This document shows positions 21,649 through 45,303 of a stretch of 64,000 nucleotides of DNA, one piece after another. The notes under the pieces are model-generated. The model did no database searches and was not told the origin of the DNA. It saw nothing but the letters and a program-made list of their open reading frames with translations. This stretch comes from Hexactinellida sp. DTS-2022. Lineage: Eukaryota; Porifera; Hexactinellida. Both the position numbers and the translations under genes were made by a program. How positions within the stretch are numbered: the first letter of the stretch is position 1; each line of letters starts with the position of its first letter. The stretch is taken from the NCBI GenBank assembly GCA_028753945.1, contig JAPNXP010000005.1:1240001-1304000 (forward strand), written 5' to 3'.

Positions 21649-22742
21649 GGGATACCGACGAACAAATGAGCATCTCCACGGTCCAGACAACACAAGGTCA
21701 GCTGTTTCGAAACAAAAATTGGAATCAAAAGGAGAGCGCAGACTACTCATGAGACTTCACATCCATTATACTATGATTATAGGCGAAAGTGTTTTGGAAC
21801 TTTCTGAGGGCACATCTGCTAACTACCAAAATTGGATAGTTTGAAACGTACTATACAGCACCGGCACTATTTGGACAGGTTTGCGTCATCCATGGACTTC
21901 GAGGAGACCAGAACTTATTCAGGACGGCCACTTGCTACCAAGCTTATTCGCGTTACTACCGAATAAGACCCAATATACATATATGAGGATGTGGCAACAG
22001 ATTCTACTTTGTCCAAATGTACAACCAACTCGTATGTTAATGGATATTGAACTGGCAGCAATAAAGAGTTTTCAAGTTAACTGGCCTAAGACAAACGTAA
22101 AGGGTTGCTTTTTCCATCTGACCCAGAATATATGGAAAAAGGTACAGGCCGAGGGATTACAAGCTGATTATAATCAGAATGAAGAATTTGCTCTCAAGAT
22201 TCGCCTCTTGCCCGCCCTTGCATATGCTTCTCCGTTTTATGTGCCCGAACTATTCGCAGATGTACAACAACGAATTCGGTTGAAGCATGGCACCGTTCTT
22301 ACAATGCTACTGTCGGTTGCCATCATCCAAACATATGGAAATTAATTACTGCTCTAAAGAAAGAACAAGGACTTGTTGAAGTTAAACAAGCAAAATTTAT
22401 TGCAGGTGAAAAACCTTCCAAGTGACGTAAATACGAAAACAAAGAATTCGCTCTGAGGGATCTGGTTATGGGGTACCTCCACAGGCCAAAAATTGAATTT
22501 CTTAGAGGAGTAGCTCATCAAATAGGAATGGAAACACACTAAACTAACTTCCTTATTCTAATTCCATATCATAAACAGTGGAATTATGAAGTTACAGGAA
22601 TCTACTATTTGTGTGTTAATTATTTTAATTTATTTGTATTAATGACTTTAGTAACTTTAAATAAACTATAACCGTCAGCACGAATTGCTCCATTGAGTTT
22701 GGAAATGTACCGAATTGTCGTGTACCGAAAAGTCGGTATCCC
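21649..22742 (+). mobile_element. MULE transposon, internally deleted
   Basis: 1,094 bp; ends GGGATACCGAC and GTCGGTATCCC, flanked by a perfect 9-bp duplication ACAAATGGT (21640-21648, 22743-22751). The right end extends further as TACCGAAAAGTCGG and GAATTGTCGTGTACC. It carries a broken transposase on the plus strand. Confidence 0.88.
21881..22345 (+). pseudogene. broken MULE transposase (central nuclease region)
   Basis: The frame from GHLLPSLFALLPNKTQYTY through RMLMDIELAAIKSFQ and VKGCFFHLTQNIWKKVQAEG to EEFALKIRLLPALAYAS matches the intact MULE at 10.3-11.2 kb block for block, including the second catalytic Asp and the CxxH-type motif. The region upstream (21644-21844) and the end are degenerate; FLYWCH finger and C-terminal part are missing, so it is inactive. 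Confidence 0.85.
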
Positions 22743-22751
22743 ACAAATGGT

Positions 22752-23166
22752 ATGCTCTAAGTTTCGTACTTATATTTGAATATTTACAAAACTTTGACTA
22801 AAGTATTAACTATTTCTATTGGTATAAACTCGAGTCATTTTCTAAGGGAACCGTGGGAGAGTATAATGCCAAGGGGCCGCCAGTATTAATGGTAAATTAG
22901 TCTACAAAATGCCACGATAACGAATCGAGTCAGTAATTACTAAAGTAGTACTATTCGCCTTCTATTAAATTATAGACACTACTACAAATAATGCAATCTA
23001 AATATTTGAAAACTGTGTAGTACAAAATTGATTAAAAATACATAAAATAAATCATTAATACAACATTTTTCAAGTAGAATAAAACCATCTTATGTATAAT
23101 TATTTAGTGCGAGTTTGATGAAGCATTGAACCGATTATCTGCTGTGTAAGTGTGAATAACCGCAAA
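22752..23166. other. 3' flank of the Axin gene
   Basis: AT-rich, no exon. Probably contains the Axin 3' untranslated region on the minus strand. Confidence 0.3.
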
Positions 23167-23630
23167 TTACGTAGAAGGATGTGGTACAACCAGAGCCATT
23201 ATATTTCCATTGTATAAAGGAACTGGAGAATTTTCGTGAATGATTTCTTCCCATACGAACTCGTTTAAATCAACACTCCATGATTTGAAGTAGAATCTGT
23301 AGAATTAATAAAGTATTTATTAGCAACCAAAATATGGGAAATAATTAACAAAAAATGTCTAATTTATTAATTTTATTTACACAAAAGGTGACAAAAATCG
23401 AATTATGGGGTCACGACGAATTCAGATTTATACCGAATACTACAATACCAACAATAGGTTGCTACAGTAGACGATTATAGCCTGAAAAATTACCTGAAAT
23501 TTCCTTTTCTCTTAAAAACTTTCTGAATGAAATCTCGCAACACAAATGGAGCTCGAGAAAAATGCTGTACCCGTGTGAAGAGATTTATTTCTGAATTCTC
23601 TCCAACTCTGTAGAACACTTGTAGCTCTGT

Positions 23631-23661
<31 letters not shown>

Positions 23662-26600
23662 GCGCTTTTCCTAGGCAAGGTAGCGTAGTGGTGTATGTGC
23701 TGTGAGTCGATAATATCAGAGGCGTGTCTACTCGGATAGTAACAAGGCCGCGAGGAATTCCTTAAGGGGAGAGAGGCAACCGAATCGCTGTTTATTGAAG
23801 CCGTGTCGCTGAGTAGGCTACGGTGACTACCAGTGCGGTGATAGGAATGTCTGCGTTTGCGCTGGCTATGTCTCTCTGCCCAGTTTATAGTAGAGTCTAC
23901 TTCCACTGGAGAGGAGGCGAATATAAAACAGCTGATATTAATTAACAGAACAGTATTTAAATAAACAGCTGATTTAAGATTGCATTAAGTTAATCTAGAT
24001 TTTAATACTACGCATCTTATTTACTCGTGTAAGCTCACATGCCGCTTATTATTTTGAAGAAGGAAATACTTATATAGCCAACAACCTTAACAATTTGATT
24101 TTTAGGTACCGAGGTCATTTTTTTAATTAACAACGAAACACCTTAGCGAAGCCGAGTTTTTGTATTGAAAATGTGTTGGCCGATATATATGTAATCCCTT
24201 TGAAGACAAAATATGAGTTCTTTATCCTTGTGTCACTAGTACTTAGTGTATACAGGAATACTTTACAGTATAACTGCACTTACTATTAGAATGTGCGTTC
24301 TGTAACAGCTGGAGAGCAGCGTCACATGCGTTCTTAACTCTACCAGGTCTGTTTTCCTGCGCTTCTAAGCCTTGAAAGAATCTGTTGATTTGCCTACAAA
24401 TAACGCATAAATAAATCAGCAGAATCATAAAAAATAACATTCCAAGTATAATGTGTGTAGTTAAGTAATTCCGGATAAAGTGAAAGCATTTTAACGGTCC
24501 CCTGGTGTTAGTACTAATGAGGTTCTACTGTAATATTATCTTAACTTACACATTATCGTATGAAGTATTATTGGACATAGGCAGAATATCAGAAGCAGAA
24601 GACTTGACTTCTTTTGCAGCAGAACTAATTTGACTCGGGCCCTGGTTAATCTAAATAACAACAAACGATAAACTAGGATTTGTACTAAGTTAACTTAAGT
24701 TTATTATGAACAATTCCTACCATTAACTGGTCGAATATTTGATCATATTTATTCTCTGTTTGGAATTCCAAAGAGTTTTGAATAGAACATGGTGTGTCTA
24801 AAGATTGAGATGTTGATGCTATGACGTCATAAATATCCGTGTTACTTTCCTCTGGGTCTCGTGTTAACTCGATATACTTTATGATCCCAGGGTGTGTAGT
24901 CCAATCAAAATTCTATTGGAATAGAAAATAACTTAATATCTTACATAGCAACTAGGTAAGGAGCTAGTTATGCTTTTACCAAGCTAGAATCTAGTTTAGA
25001 ACATATTAATAGAGATTAAGTAATAGACTACAATATTATTCACATCTAGTAATCACATCTATAAATAAATAAAATTGACTTTGATCTTTCTGACTCAATT
25101 AGCAATTTTACAGATGCAGTAAGGATTAATTAAACTCTTTAGATGTTATGTAGAAGGTTAAAAGGACATAGGAATGCCATGGGTACCAACCTGTATCTAG
25201 TTAGGGGCAATTCAACAATATTGTAAGAGGCAGGGTGGTTCAAGGGTTTCACTGCTTGAGAGTATAAGCAACTTGGATAATTAAGCATGAATAATACATC
25301 AGTTCTGTTACAGGATTGTCCAATATTTGTTCAACAAATAATATGAACCATTATCTCATATAGGAAGGGAGTATGTTTAAATTACTTGCTTATAAATCCG
25401 CTAATACCTTTTCATTAAGAACCTGTGCCGAAAATTTCATTAGAAAAGGTGTTGGATAAACAGGGGACCGTCAAAATGTGATCGGCTTATCCGGATTCGT
25501 ATAACGAACATGATTTGTATTGATAAGGAGATTGAAATGTGTTCGTATTAAACGGAACTTTGTATTAACCGTGTCGTAGTAACGAGGTTCTACTATAAGT
25601 CATAAAATGTTTGTTCATGCTCTATTAATTAAAAAGTATAAAATCATTCCCAATTAGTTCGATTGTGTAATTAAGCTATGACCTATTAAGTTTAAATTTG
25701 ATGAATGTAAATGCTTTCTTCTTAAAACAAGTTAATAATCATCAGTATAATGACAAATTGTTCATCAATCGCAATAAATTCTGTTGTTGTACTTCCAAAC
25801 AGAATAATTATTAATTAATAATCTAATTGAATCAAGAGTGTGTGAAGCCATTTGTATCTTGTTTTATGTCAAAGGATCAAAGAAGAATGAATACTCGTAT
25901 GTTCAAGTAAGAAGGAGGCCTTATAGCGAACGAGAAATGTTACTAGCATTGATTTTATCTAAAATGTCATTAGAGGCAATTAACTACTTTGCAAAATTAT
26001 GAAATTCATTCTCATTTTAGTAAATAACGATTTGGGAACTGTTTTCTAGAAAAGTTTAGAGTGCAATACTTACATTGATGTTTTCTTCGGAATTTCCTTC
26101 GTTTCTGAGACACTCTTGGACTTCTTTCGTTAGTTTCAATCTGTTTTGAGCTACTTTCTCGATCTTATTCATCAGTTGGTTTGCGAATAGTTTGTAATTC
26201 GTAATTTCAGTATGACGCTATGGGAAATTATTAGAAATAAAGTATACTGATATTTTGAGAAGTGGGATTAATCCAATAAATGACATTCCTAATTACCAAC
26301 CTTAGATCGAGAGTAGTTTGTTGATTTTGGTTCAAGTTCCTCTCTAGATATGTCTTGCCTAAAGAAATATAATTATAACGCAATTATACCAAATACACAA
26401 TAAGTAACTTTATAATATACTAATTAAGTACATATAATACATAACCAACAAAACAAGGAATTACTTATATATCGGCCAACACCTTTCACTATAATTTTCA
26501 GGCTCTTCCAAAGTAATTTTTTAACAAATAAACCTTTGCGAAGCCGCGTTTTTATATTGAAAAGGTGTTGGCCGATATGTAAGTAAGCCCTACCAACAAT

Positions 26601-29600
26601 TGGTTGCTACAGTAGACCCTTAAATAACCGAAGTTTCATACAGGATTAGAGCAGAGCCATCTAAATGATGGGTTTGTCAATGGGAGTGTGTTTTTGTTAG
26701 TCCATAAACTGAAACGTAACTAAACTGCAGTGACTGCTAATGCAAAACTAATTAGAATCAACCCATAAAATTAAAGTGTCGCTATTCATAGCATTTAACA
26801 AGGCTCAGATGTACATCATAAGACACAAATTGGGTTCTTTTGGCAAATTGGCAATTAGGAGAAATAAAAAACGAATCATCTTAACTGTACAAGATTACAC
26901 AAGTTCAAAGCAGAGATAAAAGAAGACTAACGAATCTACTTTTGAAATGACAATTCTTACACGAAGCATTAAATTAGTTACTGAATCGTGTAACAAATAT
27001 TAATAGCGGAATTATTAAAGTCCTGAAATCTATAATTATACAGTCTTGTCATTCTTACGAGAGTGCGATTACAGAGCACGAGCAAATTGGCTTATTGTTA
27101 AAGAGGAATAAAGTTATTCCAAATATTTCCCAGTTAATTAGCGAATAAACTTTGCATAATAACAGAATAGGAGCGTTAAAAATTCGGGCTATTATTATTG
27201 TACTGTGTCAGATGAATCTGGTAATACGAACTCCAGGGAATTTGTTCGTATTATCCGATAATTGTATTAACCGGATTCACTTGCATGCATTGATACAGAC
27301 TAGTGAATTAAACCTTGTACTCCTTAAACAAATACGAACACCAAGGGACTGTCAATTTGTGTACTCATTAGAAATTCATATTAACCGGTGTCATGTCATC
27401 TGTATAAAAAAGGTTTTAAAGGGAAGTTAAATAGTATACGTATTAACCTGAAATCGTATAAACCGTATTCGTGTTACGATGATATACTGTATACAATCTC
27501 GTAATATTAGTGATAACTTATTACTAGTTACAGTGAACTCTCGTTATAACGAAGTGCTTGGGGCTGTAAATTCCTTCGTTATAAGCGGATAATAATTTAT
27601 GCATTTAATGTTCAGAATGAAAATCTCCATTTCGTTATATCCGACTTCGTTATAACGGAAGTTCAGTGCACTACGAAACAATAACTCATCAATAATAATT
27701 TAATGGCTGAATGAGTGAATTATAAACCTACGTTTGCACGCTCCGCTCCGACTCTGGCGAGACGGAGCTGTCGTTGGACAGCCTAGTGCAGACGCTGCTC
27801 TGAGTGGAGAAACAGCTGGAGCAGACAGAGGAGGGGGGAGGGGGAGGGACCGAACACAAACTGATAAAGAACGGGTCTTTCAAGAGGTTCTGGAAGTATA
27901 GGGTAGATTTGAACTGAGGAAATGCTTCTAGCTACAATAGAGAAGCTAATTTATTGACTTATTATAATAATATAATTATCATAGATTAACAGGAAATATG
28001 ACTAGAAATCAAATGGAGATATGTGTACCATAATTAATGATTTTTCTAACTAAACATTCTAGTTAGTATTAGCCACATAATGAATGTATTTATTAATATC
28101 AAATAGAGATAAGCTATTAGAGAATCTAACCAAACCTGTAAAATGTTAAATGCATCGTTCTGAGCTATCTCCATAGCCGATCTAAGATTGGAACTGTGAT
28201 TGAATGCATTCTTTATTCCATCAATTGATTGTTTGGATAAAGTAACCTTCTGCATTGCATTGCCGCGAATAAAACGATAGTACATAGCTTTGGCATTCTT
28301 ACGATAATCCTCCTTCTTTGTTCTAAAAACAAAAATAAAATTACTTTAGAACCTCGTTAGTAAGAACACGGTTAAATACGAAGAATATTTCAGTCCCCTT
28401 CAAAGCCTTTTCAATACAAATGATTTTGTTTAATACAAATTCTGGATAAGGCGAACACATTTTGACGGTCCCCTGGTGTTCGTACTAACGAGATTTTACT
28501 GTAATAACAATTAATTAAACAGTCTTTGTTATGCCAGTACTTTAATTATATTGTTATTCAACAAATAATAACATAAGTAAATGAAGAATAATAACTGTTG
28601 GAAGATAAGAATCGATTCAATTACAAACAATACTTAAACTTGTGTGCATAATAACATGCACTGTTAATTAAAAACTGATTGTTGTATGAATATAATTAAA
28701 CTGTGCAGGCGAAAATAAACTAAAACCCCTCTTTGGAGTTTAATAATTTGTTCGAACAGTCCATGTCTAGACAATATTAAATTAATAATTTCGGATAAAA
28801 AAGGTTCTGAATCTGCTACAAACTACAAATAGAGTCATTGTCATTATAACATATTATGTACATAATTAATTAGAACATGTCTTGCAATAGTAAAACTATT
28901 ATAAATTAAAATTTAAGCGTCTGATGTTACAAAGTTATTAAAATAGCTTAATTATTTCATTAGTGTGTTTTGCGTTTATATATTTGTGAGGTACGCCTTG
29001 CTTTGAACTTTATATGTTTTTCTGAGCTAATATTAAATATTTATAAAGTTAGTGGGAGTGCGTGTCAATGTTGAAAAGAGTACTACATTGATGAATACAA
29101 CAGAATTAGATTATCTACCCACATAAAAGCTTTCCAATATTTGTAGTGTTCAATTAAAGTAAAGTTGATACTGACATAATTAAGTAGAAATTGATATTCT
29201 AATACGAGTCTGAGATCAAAGAGCAACATTGTGCAATATATTTTTAGTTAAAAACTATTTCCTACTTATTGCCTTTAAAAAAAATAGTAAACTATAGAGA
29301 GATATTTGTTGCGCAATAACTTACTTTGAAAGAGTTTCACATGATAACCAAAATTCTACTAAGTTCTTGCATTCCAAATTGACATTTAAGAACTGTGTGA
29401 ACATATCTAGGCTTGTTTTGAAAGTGAGTATAACTCGATTGATTGCTGTCGGATGCATTGTTATAGGGGCTAGTGGTAAAATGCTGGAGTAGAGGTTTCC
29501 CATGCAGGCTGGGGAGGCCATGGAATGATGGGAAGAATCGGAATCAGAAGTTTCATCGCCTGTCATTTCATTATCACTCGGAATCAATGAGATTATACTA

Positions 29601-31016
29601 GAAAAGTAAAATACATTAAACACTGGCTAGTTACTATGTTGAGTGTGTTATATCAAATTGGCTACATTGAGTAGAAATAAACTAGAGTCCAAGTTCACAC
29701 GAAGTTGAGAATAACATACTCATGGTAATTCGATTCAAAAGATAGAATTTACTGAAAGCAGAATAAATTACAACCTCCTCTCAATTAGAATGAATGACCT
29801 TTTTTGCTTAAAACATGTGAAATACAAAGTCGCTAAATTTTAAACAGATTTAATTGTCTCAATTAAATTAGAAAATATTAGTTGTAATTCAAATTGAGTA
29901 TACGTACTTAAACAACTAATTTAGATTTCTAAGTAAATGGGTGGATATACTAAATTAATGAATCGACGTTGTTACTGAACAACAGGCATTACATAACGTG
30001 TTGTGTGACCATGGGCGCCAACTTTTGAGGCCGGACACCAAAAGTTGGGGGGGTCCTAATTGAAAATTGGGGTGGTCCTAATGAGATCGGACCCCCCAAC
30101 CTTAAAGTTTGGGGGGGTCCGACCCCGAAAAAAATGGAAGTTGGCGCCTATGTGTGTGACTAATAACAGTATATAATAGCTTACAGCGACCCAAACAGTC
30201 ATTGATAATATTTTCGAGAATAGACTAAACACAAGTTAACGCTAGATCAAAGTATCCTAATGCGTAAACAAACTTTTAGCAAAAACAAAGCTATTATCTA
30301 ATAAACTAGCGGATTCGAATTAAAAGTATTTACGTATGCAATTGATCAAACGTGGGTTTATTATTATGTGCAACGAATCGTGAAAATGGAATGTTAATTA
30401 CGAGGTAATTACACTTCATCCTGAATATATTCAAGAATTAATGTTGCATTATTCGAATTAACTGATTTAATTAATGTGTAGTGACGACCTTTGGGGTAAC
30501 AATATCTAAGTTATTTGATATGTTGAAATATTTACTACTACAGTGCTGCATGCTGCTAATAATAAATACAATATAGTTGGATACATAGACTTCCAAAGAG
30601 AAATAAAACACAATATTATGCAAATACATGCAAACAACTTCAACCTTCTTATATAATATTCAATGAATCAATTGCATAAATATTTAGTGAGAAAAATTAA
30701 AAGTTTGTCATTTAAATAAAAGAGTGGGAGGAAATTAGTAAATATTTATTGTTGTAGCTGACAAGTAATGTCGTGATTAGTGTACAATATATCATAGGGG
30801 TATCATACATAGTACAAATCCAGTGTATTCTGTATTCATATAACATCGATTTGTTATTGTCATGAACGTTGTAAAAAAATATGAAACAAGTATATTTGAT
30901 AAAACTATTTCAATAAAAGCACAAATAATACATAAACAGTGTCCATACCTGTCAATGGCTTGTTCAGCAGAGATATCCAAGTCACTTGTAGTCATCCGTT
31001 CAGTAAGAATAGACAT
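23167..31016 (-). CDS. Axin: Axin-like Wnt scaffold (RGS and DIX), complete
   Basis: Eleven exons, 5' to 3': 31016-30949, 29597-29325, 28322-28136, 27913-27732, 26358-26301, 26217-26074, 24912-24721, 24650-24550, 24393-24284, 23905-23494, 23296-23167. All introns are GT-AG, phases match, and the frame gives 618 residues. About 78-196 form the RGS domain (CKNLVEFWLSCETLS, YYRFIRGNAMQKVTLSKQ, LLKDPFFISL). In Axin this domain binds APC. About 263-285 (NYKLFANQLMNKIEKVAQNR) resembles the GSK3-binding helix. 521-530 are ten glutamines (CAA/CAG repeat). 533-615 are a DIX domain (LQVFYRVG, FKRKGNFRFYFKSW, VWEEI, VPLYNGNI), which lets Axin polymerise and meet Dishevelled. I see no clear beta-catenin-binding motif. 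RGS before DIX in one protein is known only from Axins. The start is the first ATG after an in-frame stop. Confidence 0.9.
24066..24200. mobile_element. MITE, GGCCAACACCTTTT family
   Basis: In Axin intron 9. TTATATAGCCAACAACCTTA on the left, GTGTTGGCCGATATATATG on the right; interior GCGAAGCCGAGTTTTTGTAT shared with 26458-26590. Confidence 0.65.
25385..25600. mobile_element. two MITEs fused in Axin intron 6
   Basis: 25385-25467 is a piece of the GGCCAACACC family (AATACCTTTTCATTA, AAAAGGTGTTGG). It runs directly into the AGAACCTCG family (GGGGACCGTCAAAATGTG to AACGAGGTTCTACT). Confidence 0.6.
26458..26590. mobile_element. MITE, GGCCAACACCTTTT family, well preserved
   Basis: Left CTTATATATCGGCCAACACC and right GGTGTTGGCCGATATGTAAG are inverted. 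In Axin intron 4. Confidence 0.75.
27210..27475. mobile_element. degenerate MITE of the AGAACCTCG family
   Basis: Repeated family words TTCGTATTATCCGATAATTG, TATTAACCGG and CTTGTACTCCTTAAAC. It appears to be more than one copy run together. In Axin intron 4. Confidence 0.55.
27531..27669. mobile_element. pogo/mariner-like MITE (GAACTCTCGTTATAACGAAG family)
   Basis: CAGTGAACTCTCGTTATAAC at the left and TATAACGGAAGTTCAGTG at the right, preceded by TA. Other copies near 44058, 53098 and 57018. Confidence 0.7.
28341..28503. mobile_element. pogo/mariner-like MITE (AGAACCTCG family)
   Basis: Left TTTAGAACCTCGTTAGTAAG and right GTACTAACGAGATTTTACTG. Starts about 19 bases upstream of Axin exon 3 on the coding strand. 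Confidence 0.75.
30010..30152. mobile_element. hAT-like MITE (CATGGGCGCCAACTT ends)
   Basis: 143 bp with inverted ends CATGGGCGCCAACTTTTG and AAGTTGGCGCCTATG, flanked by a perfect 8-bp duplication TGTGTGAC (30002-30009, 30153-30160). G and C runs inside. In Axin intron 1. Confidence 0.88.
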
Positions 31017-32168
31017 GTATGTTGATAAAAGTAATTATATAAAATTTTTAAGAATAAACTGAAATTGAATTTTATAGTATAATCAACAACATATATACTA
31101 CTGTAGTATTTATACTCGAGCTTGCCTTTGATGTGACCAATTGATGGCGCTGAAATCATAAAAACAGGCACAATACAAATAATTCTATTGAAGTGCACTC
31201 GAGTTTCAAGTATGGAAGTAATAATGTAGAGAGAGTTGCTCTTGATACATAATCGAGTTCAAAAGACAAATGTATGCGCTAACGCCATACACTAATGCTA
31301 TTGGCAAAGCTGAATAGGTGCCCGTGTGAAGTCTGTTATCCGTGAATGAAGCAAAACCAGTTCGCGTTTTAATAGGAGATAAATTGATGAATAATAGATC
31401 AAAGGGTTGTACTTTGAATGTTCAATTGATTATGTTCATATTCATTGTCAGGCACAGAGAAAGGATAATTGAAGGAATTAATTGTGTTTTCATGAACCAC
31501 ACTTGGAATGAGATAAAATTCCAAATGTGTCTCAATAAAAGGAAGGCGGCAATTCTCTCTAGTTGGCTTTGACTATTATAATCCATTAGATAAATCATTA
31601 CAATTGAAGTGGAATAGTTCAATCATAAATGTCTTCAGTAGATACTGAAAGGTCATAGTGGAATGTCTATAGTTTATCTAGATTTTGCAGAATACCGAAA
31701 AACACATTTGTAATCAGAATTTATATAAAAAATTATTCTATATAGTTGAATAAAATAATTAGCTAATATTTCTGCTAATAGCTGCATTTTTGCATAGCAA
31801 ATGTCGCAACTTGTAGTTTAGCTCTTTCAAATTTTACCATTTGCCCTTAGAGAATTTCTCAAGTAAAAATCGGTAAATAGTAAATACATTTAGGTAATCA
31901 CAGTTCAAAACAAAAACTGAGTTTTACATAAGAAATTCCCACCTAATGTAGATCGTCATAAAACTTCAAACAGTGCATTTATTGAGGTGGGTAGTTATCG
32001 CTATACCATCAATAATTGTGTCTGAATTTACCTAATGGGATGAGTAATAACCAATCTTTCACTTGTCTCAACAAATGTGTAAGAGATTAAATAATAAGCA
32101 AGCTGACTTCGTTGGAAAAAGTAATAACAATTATAAACCCTGATTTATTGCATTAATTAAATAAATTA
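31017..32168. other. intergenic, upstream of Axin
   Basis: Presumed Axin promoter and the 3' side of the Rac gene. Short ORFs here have no recognisable domain and I see no further exon. Confidence 0.3.
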
Positions 32169-32343
32169 CAGTTGAACCTCTTTAATACGAACACCAGAGG
32201 ACCACCAAAATGTGTTCGCCTTATCCTTAATTCGTATTAACCAATATCATTTGTATTGAAAAGGCTTTGAAGGGGAGTGAAATAGTATTCCTATAAACCG
32301 GAATGTCGTGTTAACCGGTGTTCGTACAAACGAGGTTCTACTG
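32169..32343. mobile_element. pogo/mariner-like MITE (AGAACCTCG family)
   Basis: Left CAGTTGAACCTCTTTAATAC and right GTACAAACGAGGTTCTACTG; internal GGCTTTGAAGGGGAGTGAAA shared by the family. Confidence 0.78.
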
Positions 32344-32472
32344 CAAGTTACAATTTATTTAGCTGAATACAAATTGAAAGACAGGTTTCTATTTAGGTAG
32401 CAGTCAATTCCTGTTTTATCAATTTCGGATACATTAAGATACATGTTGGTAATTAAATGTTCATAGTAAATA

Positions 32473-32592
32473 AAAGAATTGCTTATATATTGGCCAACAC
32501 CCTTTCTATTGTAATTTTCAGGCACTGTCAAGTTCATTTTTACAAAATTCACTTTGATAATAGAAAAGGTGTTGGCCGATTATAAATAAGTC
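32473..32592. mobile_element. MITE, GGCCAACACCTTTT family
   Basis: Left TTGCTTATATATTGGCCAAC and right AAAAGGTGTTGGCCGATTAT. Downstream of the Rac stop codon. Confidence 0.7.
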
Positions 32593-32888
32593 CATAAATA
32601 AAAGCTATGAAATATTTACTGTTATTTGAGATAATTGACTAGAGTATCTCATTACAGAGACATGACACTGAAAAAAAATGTTGCCATGACATTGCATTCA
32701 AGTTTCAATCCTATATGTATAGATTAAGTATTACGTAATATAATACATTTGTATTTAATCAGCTTTGATCAAACTAATTAGTATAGTATATGTTAAGTAA
32801 ATAATTTAACAATCACCAAGTGCTACACAAGGGTATCTTGAAAAGTGAAATTATAAGAGATACAAGGAAATACACTAATCAAATTTTT

Positions 32889-44573
<11,685 letters not shown>

Positions 44574-45303
44574 GAGTTATTCGCAAATAAAGCGAAACTT
44601 TGTATTCCAAACAGACTAATGCAACGTATATAAACTGAATTTTGATAGGATATAATTAGATTTGGAAGGAAAGTTATTTTTATAAATCTATTTAAAAAAT
44701 ACCTAAGCGCATGATCCCTGTTAAATAGCTTCTTGGTTCACTTAATTTTATAATATGAACAGGTGTATGTAACCAAGAAGTTGTATAATTCTAATCTTTT
44801 GTGCACTGTTTAATCTACTTCCATGCTGTATCCATGATCAATTAATGGTTAAGAATATGCAACTTATATCAAATATTTCGAGAAAATAAGCGATATTATA
44901 TAGTGGACTCAGCTTAATAGGGTCAATTTTGTTCCATTATAGTTTGACCCCATTAAGAGGATAATCTTTTAACCGGTGACTCTATTAAGCGGAATATACT
45001 GTAGTTTCAATGGATTCTTCGGACAATCAAAAGGAAATTAAAATAAACAAATGAACTAAAATAAATGAAACATTTAAAATATTTATTTATTTAATTCTTT
45101 AAATAGCAGTGAAAAAGTAATTATATAGTTTATCAAAGCACATGTAAGAAGCAAATAAATTTCACAAGCAGCTAATATATAAATATTTATAAAGCAGACA
45201 ATATAGCTAATATGGAGAAATTAAACAAAATAAGAACTAATTAACAGCAACGGAGCGGAGATAACAACAGCTGATCTTCAAAGAGCGAATGTTTAAGAAG
45301 AGA
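44574..45303. other. gap between Rac start and Ras-GAP end
   Basis: Both genes are on the minus strand, so this holds the Rac upstream region and the Ras-GAP 3' flank. It contains a CCGCTTAATAG-family MITE at about 44909-45000 (CAGCTTAATAGGGTC, CTCTATTAAGCGG). No promoter motif recognised. Confidence 0.35.
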
